A DNA stretch of 64,000 nucleotides from positions 48,457,129-48,521,128 of the forward strand of contig NC_087066.1 of the NCBI RefSeq assembly GCF_963678635.1, in the 5' to 3' direction. The translations under genes were made by a program, and so were the position numbers. Shown one piece after another: positions 46,250 through 55,786 of the stretch. The notes beneath the pieces were generated by a model, which worked only from the letters and a program-made list of their open reading frames with translations, searched no databases and was not told the origin of the DNA. The first letter of the stretch is position 1. Each line of letters begins with the position of its first letter. This DNA is from Symsagittifera roscoffensis. Taxonomy: Eukaryota > Xenacoelomorpha > Acoela > Convolutidae.

Positions 46250-48855
46250 AATTATTAATTTTTCTCCAACTCCCTTTTCTAGTAATCTCAAATCAAAACA
46301 TAAACCCTTCTCCTCGTACAGGACCACAAGATTTACTAGTAACACATTACGATTGTGAAGAAAATGAACAAAAAACACTACATAAATATGCAATAAATCA
46401 AGTATCACAATGTGAAACAGAACCACAAGCTATAGAAACCACAGATGTAATAGCAACACTCTATTCAAAAGCCCGAGCAACAACAGTTACAGGTTATAAA
46501 TTCACAGCAACATTTTCCGAAAAGAAAGTACATTGTTCACAAGTCTCGAACGGAAACAAAAACCGACTTGACCATGAATCATTTTATCAAAGTAATATAG
46601 AACGTCTTTTACATCTCAATCCCGACGATTGTAAAAATGAATTACTTAGACTAAACATCACACAAAATAAAAACTCCCAAAGAAAGTTAGTAAATTTTCA
46701 AGTTTTTCCAGACTCTGTACATCAATCACAACTTGAAAGACACCAAGGACATATAAAACTAGACGAAAAATACCCGTATAACGGCGCACACGGACGATTA
46801 ACCTATGACCTACACGATAAACATTGGATACCACACATTGGTATAAATGACCCATCAAACTGCAAAGCAGACACAAAAAATAAAGGATACCAAGAAATAA
46901 TGTTTTTCGATTGGAAAATACAACTCGAAAAAATACAACTAACACGAGATTTATCAGATAATACAATGATCTATCAAGGAATCCGATTACCTTGTAAAAA
47001 TGATCAAGGTTATTGCGACCCTACAACGAGAACACAAGCAACAATTGTTTGGTTCCCCGAAGATACATGTACAACATTTCAAGTAGCAAAAATACACGCT
47101 CGTATGATAAAATTTCACGAAAAATATTTTATACAATCCATTCCATATGAACAAGTCCATCCATCACGAAAACTAAGTTCTAATTTTAGAAACATAGACA
47201 ATATAGAAAACAAATTGACACGTTTTCAAATATATCAAGAAACACAACTTGCATGTAAATACAGGAATCCACTTCACAGAACACAATACTCTGAAATATT
47301 AGTTGAATACGAAAAAGGATTCGACATGACCACTGGAAAAATAAAAATCGACCCATATGCCACAGGTCATCCTTTAAACGAAGGAACATCCTATATACCA
47401 GTTAATTTTGAAAAAAGCAACGGACAACCTGGTGGACATCTAAAACCCCATGACACCAGAAGCACACGCTTACAAGAATTATCACTAATGAACACTACAT
47501 ATTTCGGTAATATCCACTATGATATTCATTTAGATATGAAACTAGATTATACAATTAGCCGAATTTTTCAAGAAATGTCACTCTCCGAATTAGAAACACT
47601 ACACCACCTATGCGAATTAGAACGAACACAAATATTACAATCACTTGCACTAGCAGTATTAAAAATACCCTATGCAGGATACTTATTATCTGGAAATAGA
47701 TCAAATTTTTTAGACTATGAAGGAAACATCTTATGGTTTTATACTTGTACTAAAAAAGTATCACCACTATACGTTTTTGAAGATAAACGATGTTATAAAA
47801 GAATCCCTATCTTTTATAAGAATAAAGTACATTTCGAGGATACACTTTCACGAAGAACCTATTTCTGGGATACCGCAGTCCCATGTGGATCAGAAAACAG
47901 CCACAATGTAGTACAACTAAACCCTGATGAAAATAAATATTATCTTCTCACTCCATATCCCACATTAATGCAATCACTCAAAAAATTTTCACCAGAAAGC
48001 ATTCGCGCTATTGCTCGAAACCCAAATATAGACTTACAATCAATAGGAATCTATTCAAAATCAGATATTCAACATCACATTAGAACACAACAATTCCAAG
48101 AATTATTAACACAAATGGACACTATACAAAGACAATCAATAGACCAAAATTTACGCAAACTTGCAGAAACCGCAGGATTTGCCGATATCTACACGCAAGA
48201 CTATAGCGGATATTTTAAGGACATTAAAGATTACATATATCTAAACGGTGAAAAATACCGTCCCCAAGATATATCACCAATTAACATTTTTAGCTTTGTT
48301 ACACTCAAAAATGAGATCCTCGATTTTCTAGGATGGCCCTACTACATCTTAGAAAAATTGACTATTTTATACGCAATGTTTAACTTTATTGGATTTCTTT
48401 TCTCACTTTTAAAAGGAATCTACAACACATGTGCTATACACACACAAGTAAACAGACAAGCAAGTGTAGCACGCATACTATTTGCAGGATTTTTTGGAAT
48501 CTTTTCTACATCTATAAACAAAATTCTTTTAGACGCACAAATAAAAGAATATAACACAAAAATAACAACACGACAAAATACATACGACGAAGAACATAAC
48601 AATGTAGACATAACGCCAACGGCACCACAATTACCAGCCCTACCAAATAACCATCCACTATCCCTAGTCCCACGAAATTTTCGAAACTTAGCCATCACAC
48701 ATAATCCAAATTTTCGACTCACCACATCACAAAGTCCCATTCAACATATAATGACACACCAGTCACAAGATGATAATACTTATGAACAAATTATTGAACA
48801 ACCCCATACCACCGCTTTTCAGTCTCAAAATAATCATTTTTTTAGCCCACGATGA
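46237..48855 (+). CDS. env: Env-like membrane glycoprotein
   Basis: 872 codons. The signal peptide is residues 1-18 (MYILKLLIFLQLPFLVIS). A large ectodomain follows with many Cys and several N-X-S/T sites, e.g. near NTTYFG and SGNRSNF. A hydrophobic anchor lies near residues 705-732 (LYAMFNFIGFLFSLLKGIY), a second apolar stretch near 745-762, and then a tail of about 110 residues. No clear furin RXXR plus fusion peptide of the gypsy/baculovirus-F type was found. The pattern LC.LERTQIL...P.AGYLLSGNRS...GN.LW.Y.C followed by a Cys-rich segment recalls glycoproteins of arthropod negative-strand viruses captured by LTR elements, but this is memory-based and unverified. The stop overlaps the next start (ATGA). 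Homologous remnants occur in copies A and B. Confidence 0.85.
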   Translation: MYILKLLIFLQLPFLVISNQNINPSPRTGPQDLLVTHYDCEENEQKTLHKYAINQVSQCETEPQAIETTDVIATLYSKARATTVTGYKFTATFSEKKVHCSQVSNGNKNRLDHESFYQSNIERLLHLNPDDCKNELLRLNITQNKNSQRKLVNFQVFPDSVHQSQLERHQGHIKLDEKYPYNGAHGRLTYDLHDKHWIPHIGINDPSNCKADTKNKGYQEIMFFDWKIQLEKIQLTRDLSDNTMIYQGIRLPCKNDQGYCDPTTRTQATIVWFPEDTCTTFQVAKIHARMIKFHEKYFIQSIPYEQVHPSRKLSSNFRNIDNIENKLTRFQIYQETQLACKYRNPLHRTQYSEILVEYEKGFDMTTGKIKIDPYATGHPLNEGTSYIPVNFEKSNGQPGGHLKPHDTRSTRLQELSLMNTTYFGNIHYDIHLDMKLDYTISRIFQEMSLSELETLHHLCELERTQILQSLALAVLKIPYAGYLLSGNRSNFLDYEGNILWFYTCTKKVSPLYVFEDKRCYKRIPIFYKNKVHFEDTLSRRTYFWDTAVPCGSENSHNVVQLNPDENKYYLLTPYPTLMQSLKKFSPESIRAIARNPNIDLQSIGIYSKSDIQHHIRTQQFQELLTQMDTIQRQSIDQNLRKLAETAGFADIYTQDYSGYFKDIKDYIYLNGEKYRPQDISPINIFSFVTLKNEILDFLGWPYYILEKLTILYAMFNFIGFLFSLLKGIYNTCAIHTQVNRQASVARILFAGFFGIFSTSINKILLDAQIKEYNTKITTRQNTYDEEHNNVDITPTAPQLPALPNNHPLSLVPRNFRNLAITHNPNFRLTTSQSPIQHIMTHQSQDDNTYEQIIEQPHTTAFQSQNNHFFSPR

Positions 48856-50657
48856 GCCGCCAACTTGGATCACTACACCGATCAAATTCCCACCCAACCA
48901 ATCTTACCTCTCCAATCCCAATAATACCACTTTTTGCTTTTCCGCCACCCGATTTTCCATCTAGTAATGTAACATCAGGCATGAATTCCGACACTAATTC
49001 ACACATCTCAGTTTTATATTCCATCTCACAACTCAATAACCCGAATATTGAAACCCCCGATGAATTTGCCGACTCAGAACCATCCCCATCCAATAATTTT
49101 CATAACTCTTCTAATTTTTCTCAACCCCCTTTTCAACCCATATTATCCAATAACCCTGACCCAATCACCCCCACACCCTCTTATGCTTCCCAAGTTACCC
49201 CAACCTACTCCTCATACCATTCTGACCAATCATCTCATTCTCCAGACACCCCCCGAATCTCCCCAGAGCTAGATAATTTTATTACCCTTCAACAACAACC
49301 CTACCACCTTAATACCCCAACCATAAACCAAATCTCCTCCACAATAAATTCATCCAACCCCCCTACCCCTACACCCTCTTCAAATTATACTGAATCATTA
49401 GCACCATCATCCACATCAACTGAATCTTCACTCAACACTAATAGAGCTTACCGCACTTTTAAAAGAAAGTTCCCCAACCATCCTTTCCCAGCAAAACCAG
49501 GAACAGCCCGTGAATACATCAACCACCCCAAGCATACTAACACAAAAGAATTTTTAGCCATCACCTTACCCTCATTCCCACAATACACCTTAAACACCCC
49601 CCACGACACTAACGAAACACGCAACTTCGTAGATGAATACGTTTTAATGCCCACTCTCTCTTGGACCTCATATTATCATTTCACTAACCCTCTTTGCTTA
49701 CCTTTATCTAACACTCACATCGATATAGAGCGAAATACGGACATGCTATATCGACTCACTACACCACTAACACCTAGACAATTTACTTACGTTGGATATA
49801 AAAAATCACTAAAAACACACACTGCACCTAGAGCTAACGAATATACACTCGAATACTATGATCACAACATCATCAGAGCTAACCAAGATCAATTCTTAGA
49901 CGACGATCGCTTCGCTAATCCACAAATTACCGAGAAATTTTTCATCAAGACACCATATACATTCACACTAAACATCTTCGACCGAAAGTTTGATCACATT
50001 ATTTCAGAAGCACTAACAGACACACAAGCATACGAAAGTTTTAAAGAACGCTTCCAAATATTTTCACTAACCTTTCATTTCCTTGCACCACACGAAAGAG
50101 ATTTACACTGCTCACACGATATTATGTTGCGCACTAAACAAACCCACACATATAGTTATTATCGTTTCATCCAAAATCACTTTGATCTACACACACCTTC
50201 TAGACAACCACACCATCGTTTTCAATTCATTAATTCCAAATACACTTCACCATTTTTCCTAAATTTCACATATTGTATTAAAGACACTAACCTCCATGGT
50301 ATTCTTCGTAATTATGACCCCATAACCCAAATGTACATCTTCTGTCCCATTACCAAGACCTTCAACGCCGAAGAATCCCGACCCTTCCTTATCCCGCACG
50401 AGTTTGTACAACCCATAGAAATCCCAATTTTAGAATTCATCCACAACACTAAATTCAATCACAAATTATATAATCTAATCCAAAACACACCTTATGAGTT
50501 TGCAGTTGGCACTGAAGAACTAACCACTATTAAGGCACTTCAATTGCTTTGGCCACTGCTTCAAACTAAAAATATCATCCGCATCTTAGCTAAACTACTA
50601 ACAACTTCAGAACTCATTCACGACATCTTCCCCCACGGTTTTTTCCCCGACGACTAA
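48852..50657 (+). CDS. 601-codon ORF of unknown function at the provirus 3' end
   Basis: Starts in an ATGA overlap with env; an in-frame TAG nine bases upstream of the ATG fixes the start. Residues 1 to about 195 are Ser/Pro/Asn/Thr-rich and probably disordered. From about 196 (RAYRTFKRKFPNHPF) to the end it looks globular, rich in aromatic residues and His, with motifs such as PTLSWTSYYHF, FHFLAPHERDLHC and a C-terminal helical part (ALQLLWPLLQTKNIIRILAK). It has no signal peptide, membrane segment or recognised domain. Its equivalent in the old copies would lie outside the window or is deleted. Position after env resembles that of retroviral accessory or regulatory genes. Confidence 0.8.
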   Translation: MSRQLGSLHRSNSHPTNLTSPIPIIPLFAFPPPDFPSSNVTSGMNSDTNSHISVLYSISQLNNPNIETPDEFADSEPSPSNNFHNSSNFSQPPFQPILSNNPDPITPTPSYASQVTPTYSSYHSDQSSHSPDTPRISPELDNFITLQQQPYHLNTPTINQISSTINSSNPPTPTPSSNYTESLAPSSTSTESSLNTNRAYRTFKRKFPNHPFPAKPGTAREYINHPKHTNTKEFLAITLPSFPQYTLNTPHDTNETRNFVDEYVLMPTLSWTSYYHFTNPLCLPLSNTHIDIERNTDMLYRLTTPLTPRQFTYVGYKKSLKTHTAPRANEYTLEYYDHNIIRANQDQFLDDDRFANPQITEKFFIKTPYTFTLNIFDRKFDHIISEALTDTQAYESFKERFQIFSLTFHFLAPHERDLHCSHDIMLRTKQTHTYSYYRFIQNHFDLHTPSRQPHHRFQFINSKYTSPFFLNFTYCIKDTNLHGILRNYDPITQMYIFCPITKTFNAEESRPFLIPHEFVQPIEIPILEFIHNTKFNHKLYNLIQNTPYEFAVGTEELTTIKALQLLWPLLQTKNIIRILAKLLTTSELIHDIFPHGFFPDD

Positions 50658-50660
50658 CAG

Positions 50661-50739
50661 GTAAGTATGAATTAAATGAATATTACTAACTAATTAAGAT
50701 ATTAAAAAACTCACCATACTTTATTCATGTTTTCTTTAG
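50661..50739 (+). promoter_or_regulatory. Candidate small intron just after the last provirus ORF
   Basis: CAG|GTAAGT lies three bases after the stop codon. A TACTAAC branch-site match is at 50,684-50,690, and TTTTCTTTAG ends at 50,739 (an alternative AG is at 50,747). All three elements agree with an intron of 79 or 87 bp. Splicing would not change the 601-codon protein. Confidence 0.55.
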
Positions 50740-52277
50740 ATTTTTAGCCTTCATCCGACGATCACCTACAAAAACCACAAAAGACAAATAAAAATCGCAA
50801 ATTTCATCAAACAGATTTCAAAAATTCTATTAATCTCTTACACTTATAAATTTATAAATTTAATACCAATGCAGTAAATTCATTTCTAAAATTTTCCCCC
50901 ACAAGCAGTAAATCTAATTATGATGAAAATTTGTATCTTAATATTCCCCCATGACTAGCAGTAAATTTCTAAATTCTATGTAGTAAATTAAATAAATGCA
51001 AATGCAGTACTAACCTTTTGATATTTTCATTCATTCGCACAGAAATTCTATCCACACTCGCACAGCTCGCCCACGAAGAATTGTTTAAAATAATGAATTT
51101 CAGTTTCAAGTTTTCACACTCAACAACTCTAACATATAATAACATGTTTCAAACTTTCCTTTAACCCGGTTGGAAAGGAATCATATACTAAACAAAACTA
51201 ACCAACGCAGCTTACTAAATACCACAAATCATAGAATAACAGCATGACTTAGAAAAAGAAACCAACGGTACCCAAACCGGATTAACCCAGTTTAAAACTG
51301 GATAATTTATTCTTTTGAAGACTATTATAAAGTCTAAGAAAGAAATAATAAAACACAAAAAAGTCGAAAGACAAACCCATACCACAAACAATTTGATTTT
51401 TGAAAAAAGGACACAACCAACAAAACATAAGTAAGACCACAACAAACCCAACATAAAACGTTGTCACATAACAGGACCCCTCACAAAAACCGCATGAAAT
51501 CATACTCCCACTCCTGGCCTAATCCACCAGGAAGGACGTCCTGAGCATGCTCTATAGCCGGCCTAACCCACCGCGCTACATCCACGCTTTGTGACCACAC
51601 CACTATTTTTAATAAGAGCTACTCAAGTGTGAGTAACTCTTCAAAATAACCGAACTAAAACAAAAAGCTTTTGTGAAAACAACTAACTAAAATCATTATT
51701 AAAAAATACTAAACTAATAAAAGTTTTATAAAATGTAAAATCACATGATGCAATATATAGATCAGAATACAACACCAAGGACGAACATCAAAAGACAAGA
51801 CGACCCCACTACACTCGAGAGAGAATGACCAACTACAATCGATATGCCGCTCACAATCACAACTCAAAGGATTTAGAGTACGACTTGACCTCGCAGAAAA
51901 GGACTTCATTGAACTAGACCAATGACCACCTCGATGTTCAAGTATACGTACAGATCCGAGTAACCAGGCATCCCCTCCACGCACAATCTCCACGCCATTC
52001 CCAAACTAAATCAGACACAAAAGAAGTTCTCCACGAAGAACAGAAAAACCTGACATAGCCAACCATTCTGAAATCAGATTTGAATTTGTTGCGAAGACTT
52101 AGTCGTTGTCACAAGAAGAACACAACGTCTTATGTCTCTAACTCCAACTTCCTGGAACTTCCCTAACAAAAGAGGAAACGGAAGAAAATTATGATGTTCG
52201 CCAAACACCAACGTCCATCATCCATCCTTCGAATTGCAGAAGAACTATTCTAAAAAACTCTGTAAAACCCGGATGGG
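50740..52277 (+). other. Provirus 3' non-coding region
   Basis: 1.5 kb without an ORF of note. It contains the GCAGTAAAT repeats. A more G+C-rich stretch at 51,500-52,250 contains a minus-strand TAGCGCGGTGGGTTAGGCCG segment resembling a tRNA box A. The expected polypurine tract before the 3' LTR is weak (only GGATGGG). Confidence 0.7.
50871..51009 (+). repeat. GCAGTAAAT repeat cluster
   Basis: GCAGTAAAT at 50,871, 50,905 and 50,958, a GTAGTAAAT variant at 50,980 and a truncated GCAGTA at 51,004. Two of them follow a CCCCC run with about 53-bp spacing. Confidence 0.7.
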
Positions 52278-52685
52278 TGGAACCTGATCTAAACTACATT
52301 TTATGATTGGATAAATTAAATGTTTTACCAATGTAAAGTATTTAATATTAACCAATCATGATCCATCTAACTAACAACCCACTTATTTGTAAGTGCTGAA
52401 GTTACTTGTAATTTCAGCACCAGAGAGATTTGAATTTAACTTAGAAATTAGTTGGACTCTCCCGAGCACTTCAGCAGCCGCAATAAACCAGTATACCCTA
52501 GATCTATTGAGCCTAGCAGAGACTAGTTAAACAACCTGAGACTAGATAGTATAAGAGTAAGATTAGGATCGGTATTAGACTAAGAAGTTGCACGAATCTA
52601 TCCGGCCGAAAATAAGATAGCGTGACGAGCAGACGGTGTACCCTATCCGAAATTACTCTATGAGTTACACTTCGGTCATAACTCA
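52278..52685 (+). repeat. 3' LTR
   Basis: Reads as identical to the 5' LTR over 408 bp. AATAAA at 52,482-52,487 is the likely provirus polyadenylation signal, followed by the target repeat GAAC. Confidence 0.95.
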
Positions 52686-52689
52686 GAAC

Positions 52690-55600
52690 TTTAAATGCTG
52701 GTATCCTAGATTAGCGCTATGATTTAGTTTTAGACCATTTGTAGAGGGTAAAAGACCAACATTCGAGCTGTTTACATTTTTATGAAGAAACGCTGTTGTA
52801 CCCCTGGTTAAGAACTACATGCAAATTTTTTGTTTATTCTCAGAAAATTTCTTGGTTTCGTTTTCAGTTTATGTTTTAATTTCAAGTTTTTCTAGCAGTT
52901 TTGAGGTTAATAACAAAATGAAACGTTCGTTTTAATCAATTGCTAAAAGGCAGATTTTTACAAAAAGCGCTGTTTGAATATGAAAAGTTCCCTCAATCAA
53001 ACAGTAACTACGTCAGAACGTGTTTGTCTTGGAATGGTAAACTGTTTACTTCGGTTGTTGACATTTCGAAACAGTCAGAACAAGTGAATGTGTGGGATAA
53101 ATGAACAGGTCATTAAACAGCTAGTTTTGCAGCCCCCAGGAAAATATCACCGCCGGATTTTGCGTTTTATTTAGAAATATATGACACACCCGATATTCAG
53201 TTGTAAACAGGCATTTTTCTTTTATATTCGTTTATGGCTAAATTTTTCAAACAAGCAATTTTTTATAGCTCTTTTTTTTCACAGAAGCAAATTTTTATAG
53301 CGTAGTTTTTTAAAAGAAAAATTTTTATGGCTCTATGAAAAAGGAAGATTTTTATGCAGCTTTGGTTAACTTGTTTTTGGTTTAAATTTTTACGGCCCAT
53401 TTTTGTTTCAAGATGAACTATAAAAATAGATACAGGATATGTGATTAGAGGTAAAAGATGATGAACAAGAAATGGTTCCCTAACCCGGCCTGGTGTTTTT
53501 TCCGGCCAGTTGCATCTTTCGCATCTGCCTTTTCTCTGTTCACGTGGTCTTGCTGTCTTTTCATGCTTGTAATGCGTGTCGCTGGCTGGGTTGTAAATGT
53601 CGTTACAAATTGATTTCTCAGGTGCCCTGCCAATTATCGTGTTTGATCGAGCGCAGGTGCATTTCACCGGACCTCTCCGGATGCTCAAATTATAGCCATG
53701 TCCATACCCCTCCTCTTTTTTGTTACCCTCGCTAATCACTACCATAATTTCTGGCTTAAGAAATATTTAGTGAAATCCTTCATGCTCAAAGGATCGAATG
53801 CCCGAAAAATATGCAGGCCAATCAGAATTAAGTATTCAAAAATTCGATAGAAAACAATGAGAATCAGTCAATTCAGACACAATTTAAAGGAAATTGACTG
53901 ATTGAAAATTTTCGGTCATTCGGACCCTCTGTTGGCAAGCTCGCAACACGTTGGCGCGACTGCGGCGGTCACTATTATTGGCTGAATTGTCTCTGGCTGA
54001 ATTGTCTGCATACTTTTTGCTGAATTGTCTGAGTTTCAAATCGGCTGAATTGACTTTGGCCAAATAATCTGGACGCGATTTTTTTTACCATGCAAGGAGT
54101 TCTTAAAAGAAACAGAGATCAACCAAATAAAGAAGTTCTTGAATATTGATACCTAAGAATAAAAAGGCAAAATTTACCTAAGAAGGGATTCAACTTCTTG
54201 TATTTTGCACCATGATCATTTGTAAGTTTTGCTTTTTCCCTATCTCCTACAAATGCTCGGTTCATTTTTGTTCCCAGGAGGAAAAGGTTATAAATAAAGA
54301 ATGATTGAGTGTTCCAGAAATAGCCAAATTGGGAACTGTATTTTCATGTACAGTTTGGGTAATTAATTTATAGGTCTGACCGAACAGAATGGGAAAAAGA
54401 GCGCCGAGGGATCTTCAAGTTAAATTGTATTCTCTGTTCCTGTTTGTAGTAATCATCTTCATTGGGACCAGGTGCTTTTTAGTTCCTGATTATACGGCGC
54501 CTATAGTTTACTCAGGCTCGTATTTCAAAAAAATGACTATTTCAGAAGATAAATTATAAATGACACAATATTTGATTGCTCCTGAATTGAAAAGCAAATC
54601 ACACAGAAAATCATGCTTTCTTTTTCGTATTTGTTTAACCGTTTTTCCTTTCGTAGTTTTATCTTCATAGTTGACAACAAGATGGTTTTCTTTTTTTTCA
54701 AATTTTAAATCAAAACAGTGCAATTAAATTTATCAAATAAATCTCAGTTTTGGATGCGGAACTTGTGATTCGCGATATGACAGTTGCTTAATTTTTACCC
54801 CTACCCCAACCCCCGGGAGAGTGAGGGCGAATTTGCGGCTGGCATGCGTACAAGGGCAATCGGGCTGAACAATGGCGGATAGCCGTGTCGTTAAATGGTA
54901 ATTGTGTTTGTTATTCAGCGACTTCGGACCAAATTCCGGGGGAATAATAGCGCATAGAAGAGTCTTAATCCCAAGAGATCACCGGCTAAATTCTATCACT
55001 TAGGCTACCATGCGTGGATTGTCGCGTATCTTCACTTAGCCGGAAAAATCTCAAAGACTAGCCAGTTATATAAAAGATAGTAAAAGGGGGAACCCCAAAA
55101 AATGTGACTACTTTTTGGCTACTGGCTAACCTACTATAGTTAAAGCACCCAGAACCCACAGAGAAAATTTAATTCACTCTTTCATTTATTGGTTTCTTCA
55201 ATACATAGACATCTTTTTTGTTCATTGCAGGGTTCTATTTTGTTATATTTTTTGCTAACTAAGTTGCTTTAATTCAATCATTCAATCATCTTTGCTGTGA
55301 ATTGTCCTATTTTGCCCACCATTCTGCCCTATTTTATTTAGCAGCATCTCTTTTTTCTTTTTCCGTTACTGGCTTCATTTTGCTAAGTCTATTTAACTCC
55401 GAGCAACCATAGCTCTCTCTGAAAGTCTTTTCATCTTTACTACATGTAGCAGTTATGGGGTCAGGCCGGCTATGAGAAGAGTTTTATAGCCATGTTGAAA
55501 AGGACAAAAACGCACATGAAAAGGTCATTAATCAATTAATCAATGAAAAAAGTAAAGAACTATTACTAAAAAATGAGCGTCTGAAAAAGTGTCTAGTATC

Positions 55601-55786
55601 TAATGTCACAACTTTCAGTTAATTTTTTTTCACTCCTTGAAACCGAAAACTGTTGAAGAAGTAAAAGATAACTTTTAACCTGATATCTGTTGAGCTGTTA
55701 AGCTAATCAATAATCAAAGAAAATGTTAGAAGACTTGAATGAAAGCTGTAAAAATATGTCATTAAAAATGATTTTTTTTGTTTTAG
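52690..55786 (+). other. Nova intron 3, part downstream of the provirus
   Basis: A+T-rich, ending with a T-rich tract and GTTTTAG at 55,786. Contains four GCTGAATTG repeats near 53,981-54,050. A more G+C-rich patch at 53,460-53,740 has an open minus-strand frame but no recognisable product. Confidence 0.8.
53979..54056 (+). repeat. GGCTGAATTGTCT short repeats
   Basis: Four imperfect copies of GGCTGAATTGTCT spaced 15-30 bp apart in Nova intron 3. Confidence 0.7.

Larger units (their letters stand above)
33760..52689 (+). mobile_element. Young env-bearing Ty3/gypsy-like LTR provirus with its target duplication
   Basis: LTRs at 33,764-34,171 and 52,278-52,685, each 408 bp, begin TG and end CA. 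They read as identical base for base and are flanked by the direct repeat GAAC (33,760-33,763 and 52,686-52,689). Total length is 18,922 bp, well above ordinary gypsy elements. Gene order: primer site, long leader, ORF0, gag-pro-RT-RNaseH-integrase in one frame, two small membrane ORFs, ORFX, env, a 601-codon ORF, an intron-like segment, a 3' region and the LTR. The integrase lies after RNase H, as in Metaviridae and Retroviridae. All major frames are open, so the copy is probably recent and potentially expressed. It lies in sense orientation in Nova intron 3. Confidence 0.95.

Noticed and set aside
52255..52277. Polypurine tract before the 3' LTR
   Set aside because: Only GGATGGG is purine-rich before the LTR, too weak to call.
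53263..53745. 160-codon minus-strand frame in Nova intron 3
   Set aside because: No domain recognised and the C-terminal half is low-complexity Lys/Phe from A/T-rich sequence; considered chance.
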